From positions 1,488,001 through 1,552,000 of the forward strand of contig NC_011566.1 in the NCBI RefSeq assembly GCF_000014885.1: 64,000 nucleotides of DNA, in the 5' to 3' direction. The position numbers were made by a program, and so were the translations under genes. The notes under the pieces are model-generated. The model made no database searches, was not told where the DNA came from, and worked only from the letters and a program-made list of their open reading frames with translations. Shown one piece after another: positions 1-7,503 of this stretch. The stretch is from Shewanella piezotolerans WP3. Lineage in GTDB: Bacteria; Pseudomonadota; Gammaproteobacteria; Enterobacterales; Shewanellaceae. Each line of letters starts with the position of its first letter. Positions within the stretch are counted from its first letter, which is position 1.

Positions 1-174
1 GCTTGCACAGCCCAAATCAAATGAATAACTAGCAAAATTCATTTTAGTCTTTCGTTAACCCGTTTTTGGACAAGAGCTTGTTAGAGTTAAAGCGCTTGGG
101 GTGTTGAGTTTTATTAGGGAAAGTATGGTAAACGGGTTTACGGTAATGCATCAATAAACGTGGAGTTTGGCCTT

Positions 175-181
175 GTTAGGG
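175..181 (-). other. attC-like core box (CCCTAAC AAGG) after the first gene
   Basis: On the minus strand CCCTAAC fits the RYYYAAC consensus of an attC R'' box only loosely (first base is Y). It sits directly after the stop codon of the 187-738 gene and is followed by AAGG. A related CTCTAACAAGC lies at 76-86. The partner R' box could not be placed with confidence, so this is a candidate half-site only. Confidence 0.3.
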
Positions 182-186
182 GAGCT

Positions 187-738
187 TCACTCAACAATGT
201 CACCAGTTGAAACACTAAACCTATAAGTAGTCCCCCCCAGTGTTGTTAGAGTGAAGCGTGATCTTGACAGGTTAAATTCGTGAGACTCTAACCAACGATA
301 GTGCGAAACAGTGAGGTCGATACTGTTTTTGTTCTTAATTAAATCTTTTGTTGAATATGATTTAATTAGGCGGCCGCTATCATAAAAAGCAACAGCCAAA
401 TCTGTTTCCTTCAGCTCATGACCTCTAGGCCAGTCTCCCAACCTAACTAAGTTTTGGGCATCTTTCCCTGCAAGATAAACCTCACGAGCATACCAGCCAG
501 ATACAGACCAAAGTTCAGTATTTGAACCATCATAATTTAACCTGTAAGCTTTCCCCCACGCCTCTTTTTCAACTATTAACGCTCCATTTTCATAATAGGA
601 ATATTCTGGAATCATCTTGAAATAGTATGATTCCAACGCAGTATCCTGTGTTGCAATAAATGGTTTAGAAGGTGCTTCTTTATCTGCTTTAACAGAGAAT
701 GACATACAAATGATGATTAATAATATGAGCCTAGACAT
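187..738 (-). CDS. Hypothetical exported protein, possible integron cassette gene
   Basis: I do not recognise this 183-residue protein. From the chosen start it opens MSRLILLIIICMSFSVKA, a typical signal peptide, so it is probably exported; the rest is soluble and rich in aromatic and charged residues. The reading frame continues upstream to 804, but the ATG at 738 has a good ribosome site (AAGGGAG) and puts the signal peptide at the N-terminus, so I start there. The stop is followed on the minus strand within about 6 bp by CCCTAAC (175-181), and the start is preceded by GTTAAGG (745-751). These resemble integron attC core boxes. No function can be assigned. Confidence 0.6.
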   Translation of the reverse strand: MSRLILLIIICMSFSVKADKEAPSKPFIATQDTALESYYFKMIPEYSYYENGALIVEKEAWGKAYRLNYDGSNTELWSVSGWYAREVYLAGKDAQNLVRLGDWPRGHELKETDLAVAFYDSGRLIKSYSTKDLIKNKNSIDLTVSHYRWLESHEFNLSRSRFTLTTLGGTTYRFSVSTGDIVE

Positions 739-744
739 GTACTC

Positions 745-843
745 CCTTAACGCCATATTAATAAGTGAACCTGGTACTGAGACGATTTGCACGGCAAATG
801 ACATGACAGCCTTGGTGAATCTTGATTTAGCAGCTTGTTAGGT
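745..843 (-). other. Candidate attC recombination site between two cassette-like genes
   Basis: On the minus strand this 99-bp interval begins with ACCTAAC (837-843, RYYYAAC-type R'' box), immediately after the stop of the upstream gene, and ends with GTTAAGG (745-751), close to the GTTRRRY R' box but with G at the last position. Length and placement (just after one gene, just before the next) suit an attC site. I could not build a clean long hairpin by eye, so it may be degenerate or coincidental. Confidence 0.35.
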
Positions 844-845
844 TA

Positions 846-1220
846 TTACGCTATACCAACACTAAGGATGGAAAAAAATATATCACTGGAAAAGTAGTTA
901 AGAATAACTGCCACCAGCATTAGAATAGGGAACAAATACAATGCATTAACTTGCCACCCCTTAACTTTACCAGTGAAGTTGCACACTAACAAACATGAAG
1001 CTGCAATTACTGCAATCGCAGTCACTGGTGAATTCCTAGAATATGAAATCACACTCGAAAATCCTAGAACAAACAAGATTACTTGTAATAAAGCGAGGTA
1101 TCCTAGTCGGCTTAAAGAGTGATTACGCTCTCTAAAAACACCAAATACTGGAGTAATAATCCCTATTAAAACCATTACTAAAGTAAATTCTAACCAAATG
1201 CTATAAACAGAATCAATCAT
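846..1220 (-). CDS. Hypothetical small membrane protein, possible integron cassette gene
   Basis: An unrecognised protein of 124 residues with four predicted membrane segments, beginning near residues 8-28, 38-58, 65-84 and 95-118, and short polar connectors. It is likely an inner-membrane protein. The frame opens at a GTG (1226), but ATG at 1220 has AGG five bases upstream and is the better start. The start region is embedded in GTTAGGT (1225-1231), and the stop is followed two bases later by ACCTAAC (837-843). The gene is therefore bounded on both sides by integron-type core motifs, as in a mobile gene cassette. Function unknown. Confidence 0.6.
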   Translation of the reverse strand: MIDSVYSIWLEFTLVMVLIGIITPVFGVFRERNHSLSRLGYLALLQVILFVLGFSSVISYSRNSPVTAIAVIAASCLLVCNFTGKVKGWQVNALYLFPILMLVAVILNYFSSDIFFSILSVGIA

Positions 1221-1224
1221 ATTC

Positions 1225-1320
1225 ACCTAACAGCTTATTCATTGGTCGAACGATAACGTTCTTAGCAACTCGCCAATATTTAACAAGCTATCACGGCCAA
1301 AGTATTGCTGTAAATTGATA
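1225..1320 (-). other. Candidate attC-like hairpin ending in GTTAGGT
   Basis: On the minus strand the sequence forms an imperfect hairpin: AGCTT, a short internal loop, ATTGG, a loop of about 27 nt, CCAAT, then AAGCT, ending with GTTAGGT (1225-1231), a perfect GTTRRRY box. This is the expected right half of an attC site located just before a cassette gene. The left R'' box is not clear, so the site may be decayed. Confidence 0.35.
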
Positions 1321-2148
1321 ATTTCTAAGTTTAGGCTGCATAAATTTCCTTATTGGCAGCGGAGAAAGAGAGCCTAGGGTGTTCAATGGGTCCGTGTATC
1401 ACTTTTTTACATTTGTCATAAGTCTGATTTTTTTATAGGTTTTGTGAAATGTTAAAAAATTATCGATGCCTAGCAGGACCGTTTCTGGCATCTTTAATTG
1501 CGCCATAATGAGTGTTTTTACTCACTTTCAGTTATACCTGTGTAAATATCCAGCTCACGACTTTGATCAAGCTTAGCTTGATAAAACTTATAGAGCTCCA
1601 ACTAACTTTGGGGCATTTCCGTACTAGAAGCCTTACCACTACAGTACAAATTAAAACACCAATTATCCAAGTGCAGATACGGCCGTGACCGTCCATGACA
1701 TGGACGTCATGGCTGAGCCTCCATGGATGGACTTGCTGCGTGTCACGGCAGTGTCTGCATATGCCCCGCTGGAGGCGATTTATAACTATGAAACTACAGC
1801 TTCAAACATTCCTCTTGGTAACACTCCCCAAAAAAATGTAATTAGTCTTCATTCGAAGGCCAACCAACTTAGGGGCAAAAGTTAGTTGTGGGCTCTTTAT
1901 TAACCCGCGCAGCATAACTCTAAAGCTCCTGATGTGAACCTGTCATACAAAATAACTTTTACTGTCTAAGTAAATACTAACTTGTGAGTCTCAACTAAAA
2001 TCGCTAGCTTAAGTGTTTAAACCGAAAAACGCTCCCATCGCAACTAGAGTGCAACTGCTGGTTGACACAATGTTAGTCGCAGTTGGTAGTGCGCAACCAT
2101 CTGATTTAATAAGCTTACGGCTAAATAACAGACCAAGGAACGACGCTT
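1321..2148. other. Intergenic region without a convincing gene; contains repeats
   Basis: No credible gene here. CCAACTAACTTTGGGGCA (1598-1615) recurs almost unchanged as a direct repeat at 1860-1877, and CAACTAACTTT (1599-1609) has an exact inverted partner at 1878-1888. Inside lies a perfect 17-bp palindrome CGTCCATGACATGGACG (about 1689-1705). An open frame at 1685-1885 starts inside the palindrome and lacks a ribosome site, so I do not call it. The segment may be a decayed mobile element or repeat. Confidence 0.4.
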
Positions 2149-3135
2149 ATGATTTTAGCAGACAAGATAATCAGATTAAGGAAGCAGTGCGGCTGGTCGC
2201 AGGAAGACCTAGCTGAAAAGATGAATGTCTCAAGGCAGTCAGTCTCTAAGTGGGAAAGCGCCAATAGCATACCTGACTTAAACCGGATAATAACACTGGC
2301 AGAGATTTTTGAGGTCTCAACTGATTTTTTACTAAAAGATGAAACCGAAGTTAGTGAAACTCTAGAAAGTGTATCTCAGACCAATTTGATAAGCTTAGAG
2401 CAAGCCTTAGCCTATACCGATAAAAAAGTAACAGTGTCTGAACTCATTACCAAAGGGGTGGTACTTTGTGTGTGTTCTGTTGTGCCACTGTTTTTCTTTT
2501 TGGCGATGGCTGAAACCAGTCGATTGGGAATAAGCGGAAATACCGCTGCGGTATTGGGAGTGGTGTCAATACTGATTATGATATCAATCGCAGTAAGTTA
2601 TTTTATTAAAACCAATCAGTATGAAGATGATTTCGTTGCTATTGATAAGCAACCTTTTGAGTTAGCCTACGGAGTTCACAGTGTCATTAGTGACAAATTG
2701 CACAGATTTAGACCTCGCTATAACCGTAGGTTATCGATAGCGATATTCTTGTTTATTGTCAGCTTTGTACCGTTAATGATAGCGAATCAACTGTTCAGTG
2801 GCGGTACTAGTGTGCTTATGATGCTCATCGTAATGATGTTAATGATCGCCACTGGGATCTATGTTATCTCCTCTGTTAGCGCAAAATACACTGCTTACAG
2901 CCATATTTTACAAGAGGGTGGTTTAAAAGAAGGTAGGAGTAAGCGAGCTAAAAAGGCTGAGAAGCTAGCCGCGTTCTACTGGCCGATGCTGGTTGCTATT
3001 TACCTTGGCTGGAGTTTGTGGACCATGAACTGGGGTGAAACTTGGATTATCTGGCCGGTCGGTGCAGTTCTATTTGTCGCGTTAATCGGGCTCGTGGAGC
3101 TGTTTGATAAAGATGATTTGCATGGTACGGATTAG
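2149..3135 (+). CDS. XRE-family HTH regulator with six-helix membrane domain
   Basis: A 328-residue protein. Residues 1-62 are a classic Cro/CI-type helix-turn-helix (QEDLAEKMNVSRQSVSKWES), close to those of Gram-positive-style membrane-anchored regulators. After a linker come about six hydrophobic segments (roughly 97-121, 129-151, 192-213, 219-240, 274-293 and 297-318), so the DNA-binding domain should be tethered to the inner membrane. The start has AAGGA 9 bp upstream. It is transcribed alone toward the convergent CsgG operon. The signal and targets are unknown; it could sense membrane stress or a small molecule. The HTH assignment is secure, the role is inference. Confidence 0.85.
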   Translation: MILADKIIRLRKQCGWSQEDLAEKMNVSRQSVSKWESANSIPDLNRIITLAEIFEVSTDFLLKDETEVSETLESVSQTNLISLEQALAYTDKKVTVSELITKGVVLCVCSVVPLFFFLAMAETSRLGISGNTAAVLGVVSILIMISIAVSYFIKTNQYEDDFVAIDKQPFELAYGVHSVISDKLHRFRPRYNRRLSIAIFLFIVSFVPLMIANQLFSGGTSVLMMLIVMMLMIATGIYVISSVSAKYTAYSHILQEGGLKEGRSKRAKKAEKLAAFYWPMLVAIYLGWSLWTMNWGETWIIWPVGAVLFVALIGLVELFDKDDLHGTD

Positions 3136-3240
3136 TAAATTTAACCTTAAGCCGCAAGTCAAATACTTACCGTCTCCATCTTTTGCTTACAGTGATGAAT
3201 AAGAGAGCAACTCAACAGTGTTTTCTTTGTTTATGCTGGG

Positions 3241-3277
3241 AGAAAGGTAAGAGTAGAGCATAAGCTCTGCTCTTACC
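3241..3277 (-). terminator. Rho-independent terminator of the CsgG-lipoprotein operon
   Basis: On the minus strand GGTAAGAG and CTCTTACC enclose an inner AGAGC/GCTCT stem with a four-base loop, followed by TTTCT. It lies 9 bp after the last gene of the operon. Confidence 0.7.
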
Positions 3278-3285
3278 TAATCGCA

Positions 3286-3963
3286 TTAGAATCTCTCTAC
3301 TGGCGCTGTAGCTAGTGCAGGAATAACATTTTTATCTTTTCCATCTTGGAGGTGTTTAGGGTGATACTCCCCAACAGGTAGAGTTGTTACTGCATTAGCG
3401 TGAACACGGCGAGCTACAGGGACATAATCGGTAGCCGCGGTGGTAATCGCTGTGACTACTAGGTCTGCAAGTATATTCCCAGACGAACTTGAAGTGTCAA
3501 GGACAAAGGTGTTCTGATAAGACCATAAAACATTATTAGTGTCCGCAGAAACTAATACATATTCCATCCCGACAGTAACATTCCCTGAGATAACCATATA
3601 ATTGGTTTCCCAAGTTTTTAGTTTAATAAAAAGGATTGATTCAGCGCCAAACTTATCTTTATAGGTTGAGAATGGGATCCCTTTAAGTTGCGTTCCATCT
3701 ACAATGCCCGCTTCTTTAAATATATTGCTGACAATTGGTACAGGTAGAACATAATAACCTTTGTTTGCTAAAGGTTGTGCGACAGTCGCATTAAGGAAGT
3801 CTGGCGCTTCAGCAGCGGTTGTCTCGTTGATGACAGGTACAATGAGCATCGTTTGACGATTAACGTCAGAGTACATTTCGGGGAAGGCAGCTTCCTTAGT
3901 GGTTGTTGTTGCAGCACAGCCTGAAATAAGTAAGGCAATAGTAACAGTAATTAGTAAGCGCAT
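3286..3963 (-). CDS. DUF799/GNA1162-type lipoprotein
   Basis: A 225-residue lipoprotein; the signal peptide ends in a lipobox (LLISGCAA, Cys at about residue 16). The remaining sequence, including VNRQTMLIVPVINETTAAEAP and the FGAESILFIKLKTWET stretch, resembles the DUF799 family (Neisseria GNA1162-like), whose members are outer-membrane-directed lipoproteins encoded beside CsgG-like and DUF4810 proteins. It is the last of four genes, 8 bp after its neighbour. Family knowledge suggests a periplasmic partner of the CsgG-like protein; the biological role is not established. Confidence 0.8.
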   Translation of the reverse strand: MRLLITVTIALLISGCAATTTTKEAAFPEMYSDVNRQTMLIVPVINETTAAEAPDFLNATVAQPLANKGYYVLPVPIVSNIFKEAGIVDGTQLKGIPFSTYKDKFGAESILFIKLKTWETNYMVISGNVTVGMEYVLVSADTNNVLWSYQNTFVLDTSSSSGNILADLVVTAITTAATDYVPVARRVHANAVTTLPVGEYHPKHLQDGKDKNVIPALATAPVERF

Positions 3964-3971
3964 TTTTATTC

Positions 3972-4325
3972 CTATTTATTATCAGCGATTAAACGTTCAA
4001 TAAAACCTTTAGACTCAGGGTATAATTCAGCCTCTTGTCGGTAATAGGCAATACTGTTATCACTATCTCCTCTTTTTGCTGTGATATAACCAATCTCAGC
4101 ATAAATACCTGGAGGAACTTTTAAACCTTTCTTTTTTGAAGTATCCACAATGTCGTTTAATTCATTGAGATGATTGGTCACAGTTTGCTCTGATGGAGCC
4201 TTAATGTATTCATAGTAAGTCTCTGAATAGTTTCCCCAGTAGTAGCCGCTTTCCGTTACAGTTGCACAACCTACAAACATAAAGCTTGTAGCAAGTAAAA
4301 TAAGGTACTTCATTCTAGTTAGCAT
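3972..4325 (-). CDS. DUF4810-type lipoprotein
   Basis: A 117-residue lipoprotein with lipobox FVGCA near residue 20. The motif YYWGNYSETYYEYIKAPS, followed by a short helical repeat region (IYAEIGYITAKRGDSDNSIA) that looks TPR-like, matches the DUF4810 family as I remember it. I keep the ATG at 4325 because AAGGA lies 9 bp upstream; the ATG four codons on lacks one. Third gene of the operon, 13 bp from the 119-residue lipoprotein gene and 8 bp from the DUF799 gene, so translation is probably coupled. Confidence 0.8.
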   Translation of the reverse strand: MLTRMKYLILLATSFMFVGCATVTESGYYWGNYSETYYEYIKAPSEQTVTNHLNELNDIVDTSKKKGLKVPPGIYAEIGYITAKRGDSDNSIAYYRQEAELYPESKGFIERLIADNK

Positions 4326-4338
4326 TTTTGTTAATCCT

Positions 4339-4698
4339 TTAAAGTCGTATAGTTCTTACTTGGCCGTCAGCAAGGTAAATTTCTTTGTTATAAATAAGAG
4401 TACCTGACGGGCTCTTGATTGAAATTCTATGGGAACCTTTATCTAGTTTAATCACTAGTATTTGACGGTTTTCATCGGCAGCATCTGCCGCACCCGCTAT
4501 ACCTGTAGCATATGGTGTTAAGTCGTTAGCAACAATTGTATGGTTATTTATTGCGGCTACTGTAATAGAACTGCCAATGAGCGATTCGGCAATGACTACT
4601 ACTTTTTGTTCATGCTCTAGACCGGTTTGGCTTCGTTGAACATTGGAGCCACAAGCAACTATAAAGATGCTTAAAAAGAAAAAAATAATCGTTTTCAT
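4339..4698 (-). CDS. Small lipoprotein of unknown function in CsgG operon
   Basis: A 119-residue protein with a lipobox (FIVACGSN, Cys at residue 16). The mature part contains two predicted beta segments and ends in IYNKEIYLADGQVRTIRL, suggesting a small beta-sandwich (the region around residues 84-110 resembles PEGA-like beta folds, though this is a guess). It sits 11 bp after the CsgG-like gene. The well-known CsgG/DUF4810/DUF799 gene set usually has three members, so this extra gene may be a lineage-specific addition. Confidence 0.7.
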   Translation of the reverse strand: MKTIIFFFLSIFIVACGSNVQRSQTGLEHEQKVVVIAESLIGSSITVAAINNHTIVANDLTPYATGIAGAADAADENRQILVIKLDKGSHRISIKSPSGTLIYNKEIYLADGQVRTIRL

Positions 4699-4709
4699 GA
4701 AAAGTCTCT

Positions 4710-5642
4710 TTATTTATCAGATAAGTAGTATTTTGAAAGGTCATCACCGACGCTGCCTTCGACAACATCAACGAAAGAAATCTGCTCGAACTCATCGTCA
4801 CCATAGGTTGATAGGACTTGAATTTTACCGATTTCTTTACCTGGAAGAGAAATGATACCGCCGGTTTGCGGGTTTTTGACCTGCTTGCCATTTTGATAAA
4901 TAATTAACTGCATTCCTTCAGTGAGACCTTGAGCATCACCACCAGATATAATGAATGTGCCATCTTCATTTGATAGAAAGTAAGATTTCCATGGCTTGGC
5001 AGTCATGTTTTCTACCAAATTACTGATCATTTGAGATATTGCTTGAGAAAGGGCTTTATCTGTAAGACTCTGATCAAAAGCTGCAGAGGTGCCAGCACCA
5101 AGTGTTTTCTTTGTTTCGGTTGATGCTTCACCAGCGCCCTCAACAGAACTTATGATCCTGCCGGTTGATACATCAACGAGTCGAACATTGACCTTAGTGT
5201 AGGCTTTTTGAATTTTAGATTGGGAAAAGATGCCTGTTGTACTTTCAGCTGAGCGGCCAAACTCGCTTACAGAGCCAACAATTAGGTAATCAACGGCAAC
5301 ACCACTATCACTGATCCCTTTTAATATGTTCTCTGAATTAAGATCTTCGGTATCTAGACGTTCAAACATGATGAATTTGTTGGTATCGGCGAGGCGTGCA
5401 CTTAATATATCGGCAGCTTGTTTGCCTATTCGGTTATTGGAACTGTCAACTAAAAAGCTATTTGCAGCTTGAGTTTCGTTTGAGAATCTAGCGATTGCTA
5501 TTTTACGTTTAAGAAAGGTAAGGCTATCGTTTGACGCAACAGTCGTTGACGCTTTAGTTGCATCTAGCCCTGATGCGGATACTGGCGATTGCAGGCAGAA
5601 AATTGCCAAGCATGTCAGTGTAAAAATATTCCATTTTTTCAT
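4710..5642 (-). CDS. CsgG/HfaB-family outer-membrane assembly protein
   Basis: A 310-residue exported protein. Residues 1-24 form a signal peptide ending near SPVSA, with no lipobox cysteine, unlike curli CsgG. The core (KRKIAIARFSNET, then the segment with VDYLIVGSVSEFGR and VNVRLVDVSTGRIISSVEGAGEA) is typical of the CsgG family, whose curli member forms an oligomeric outer-membrane pore. A C-terminal extension (about residues 225-310) resembles an FlgT-C-like beta domain. First gene of a four-gene operon with three lipoproteins. No curli subunit genes are nearby, so the substrate is unknown. Confidence 0.85.
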   Translation of the reverse strand: MKKWNIFTLTCLAIFCLQSPVSASGLDATKASTTVASNDSLTFLKRKIAIARFSNETQAANSFLVDSSNNRIGKQAADILSARLADTNKFIMFERLDTEDLNSENILKGISDSGVAVDYLIVGSVSEFGRSAESTTGIFSQSKIQKAYTKVNVRLVDVSTGRIISSVEGAGEASTETKKTLGAGTSAAFDQSLTDKALSQAISQMISNLVENMTAKPWKSYFLSNEDGTFIISGGDAQGLTEGMQLIIYQNGKQVKNPQTGGIISLPGKEIGKIQVLSTYGDDEFEQISFVDVVEGSVGDDLSKYYLSDK

Positions 5643-6048
5643 ATTTCATCTTCTTATTTTCAAGATAGAGAGCACTAAATACTCATTCATTAAAGGTGTA
5701 TCAATTGCTTCCGTTATTTTTAATAAACGCATATGTTTCTAGTTTTAAATTCTAGATGAATGTTGCGTTTTTGAGCTGTATTTAATTGGTATGGCTGATT
5801 TTGTAACAAGCTGAATAGTATACCATTAGATGTTAATTGGCACTGACTTTTTTGTTGAATTTTGTTGATGATTACTAGCTTTTGAAGTGTGCATTAGGTT
5901 AGGGATATGGGATATCTAATTCTGGTTTTACTAATGTATGAATCGTTATTGGGTATTAAATAGTTGTACTTATAGCTATCTACAGCCCGCAGGATATGGG
6001 CTGTAAGTGAGCTTGGCTATATTAGTAATCTTAATTCGATTAGCCTTT
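5643..6048. other. Intergenic region between csgG-like gene and xseA
   Basis: AT-rich, with no credible ORF. It should hold the promoter of the minus-strand csgG-like operon near its left end. Near its right end an inverted repeat (ACAGCCC 5982-5988 and GGGCTGT 5998-6004) may help end the xseA transcript on the minus strand, but it lacks a clear T-run. Confidence 0.4.
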
Positions 6049-7383
6049 CTATATATCAATTACAGTTGAAGTTATATTACCATCTCGTAATCGTGTGGTG
6101 AGTGTATCTCCTACACTTGTGTCATCCGCACCTTGCACCACCTTTCCTTCACCATTTAAGGTAATACTGTACCCTCGGCTTAATGTTGCCAGCGGGCTTA
6201 CAGTATCGAGCTGCTGCGCACGATGGGCAACGCGCTGCTCACTCATAGCAAGCTTGTCTGTCATGGATGTTTTTAGCTTTTCGGCTAAATAACTTAAGCG
6301 CTGGCTTTCCAGTTCTAGTCGATGTTGTGGTGACTGGTTATCGAGTCTATTTGCTAACTGTTGCTGCTTAAGCGTCAAGCTATGTAGCTTTGTTTGCAGG
6401 GCTTTTTGCAGTCTTAGTTGCATCTCATCAAAGGTTTGCTCATAGGTTTGCAAACGTCGTTGTGGATCTTGTTTTTGCAGCTTATGCTCGCAAGTTTGCA
6501 ACCTATTTTGCTGCTTTAACTGATAGTGCTGCCAGCTTTGTTGCAAACGCGATAATACAGCATTTAACTTCTGTGCTTTGTTATCGGCATCTTTCGATAA
6601 TAATTCGGCTCCAGCTGATGGTGTTGGCGCACGCAGATCGGCAACATAATCACTAATGGTCGTGTCAACTTCATGACCAACGGCAGAAACTACCGGGATA
6701 CCACTGTTATAGATGGTATGGGCTAAACCTTCATCATTAAAGCTCCATAGATCTTCAAGGGAGCCGCCACCGCGGGTCACTAACAGTACATCAACTTCAG
6801 CGCGGCTATTGGCTAAGTTAATGGCATTACAGATACTCACCGCAGCGTCAGTGCCTTGTACGGCTGTTGGGTAGATGATGACCTCTATTGATGAGTCGCG
6901 GCGGGCGAGTACATGCAATATATCGCGAATGGCGGCGCCAGTCGGGGAGGTTACCACGCCAATACGCTGAATATTTTCTGGCAGCGGACGTTTGGTGTCG
7001 GTGGCGAACATGCCTTCGGCGGCAAGCTTCATTTTCAGTGCTTCATATTGCTGAGCAAGCAAACCATCCCCGGCTGGCAACATAGATTCAATTAATAGCT
7101 GATAGTCACCTCTTGGCTCATAAACACTAATATTGCCTTTAACGAGTACTTGTTGACCGTTAGCGGGTCTGAAGGTTACCGCTTGGTTGCGGCCTTTAAA
7201 CATGGCGCAACGGATCTGAGAAAAATTATCTTTAAGAGTCAGATACCAATGGCCAGAACCGGGCGCGGCAAAATTTGAGATTTCAGCATTTAGCCAAATT
7301 CGACCTAGTTGCCCCTCGAGAAGTTGTCTGACTTCTCCATTGAGTCGAGAGACGGTGTAAACGTTGTTTTTTGAGGTTTTCAT
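6049..7383 (-). CDS. xseA: Exodeoxyribonuclease VII large subunit
   Basis: With XseB this protein forms exonuclease VII, which degrades single-stranded DNA from both ends to oligonucleotides. About residues 8-110 are the N-terminal OB-fold (VYTVSRLNGEVRQLLEGQLG, SGHWYLTLKD). The catalytic middle domain carries GVVTSPTGAAIRDILHVLARR and VTRGGGSLEDLWSFNDE, followed by HEVDTTISDYVADLRAPTPS. A long coiled coil of Q-rich helices spans about residues 265-390. The frame opens at 7398, but MKTSKNN at 7383 fits the usual length (444 residues). Divergent from guaB, as in many gammaproteobacteria. Confidence 0.95.
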   Translation of the reverse strand: MKTSKNNVYTVSRLNGEVRQLLEGQLGRIWLNAEISNFAAPGSGHWYLTLKDNFSQIRCAMFKGRNQAVTFRPANGQQVLVKGNISVYEPRGDYQLLIESMLPAGDGLLAQQYEALKMKLAAEGMFATDTKRPLPENIQRIGVVTSPTGAAIRDILHVLARRDSSIEVIIYPTAVQGTDAAVSICNAINLANSRAEVDVLLVTRGGGSLEDLWSFNDEGLAHTIYNSGIPVVSAVGHEVDTTISDYVADLRAPTPSAGAELLSKDADNKAQKLNAVLSRLQQSWQHYQLKQQNRLQTCEHKLQKQDPQRRLQTYEQTFDEMQLRLQKALQTKLHSLTLKQQQLANRLDNQSPQHRLELESQRLSYLAEKLKTSMTDKLAMSEQRVAHRAQQLDTVSPLATLSRGYSITLNGEGKVVQGADDTSVGDTLTTRLRDGNITSTVIDI

Positions 7384-7424
7384 TATTTTTTTACACACAA
7401 ATGCTAATTAATGCCTATTTTCCA

Positions 7425-7453
7425 TTTACCAACCCAGATATGCAAGGTATAAT
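7425..7453 (+). promoter_or_regulatory. Probable sigma-70 promoter of guaBA
   Basis: TTTACC (7425-7430), a 17-bp spacer, and a perfect TATAAT (7448-7453) lie about 50 bp upstream of the guaB start, in the short divergent region shared with xseA. Confidence 0.6.
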
Positions 7454-7503
7454 CTCGCCGCAATATTTCACCTCTAAATCCTACTCTCTTGGGGAGATGT
7501 TGC

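Noticed and set aside
1685..1885. Open frame of 66 codons between the cassette-like genes and the XRE gene
   Set aside because: No ribosome site, starts within a perfect palindrome, lies inside a repeat-flanked segment and has no recognisable protein features.
2013..2216. Open frame of 67 codons overlapping the start of the XRE regulator
   Set aside because: Overlaps the well-supported regulator start in another frame and shows no ribosome site.
4610..4891. Minus-strand frame of 93 codons across the junction of two lipoprotein-operon genes
   Set aside because: Shadow of the overlapping CsgG-like and lipoprotein genes in another frame.
6888..7095. Two plus-strand frames inside xseA
   Set aside because: Antisense shadows of a strongly conserved coding gene.
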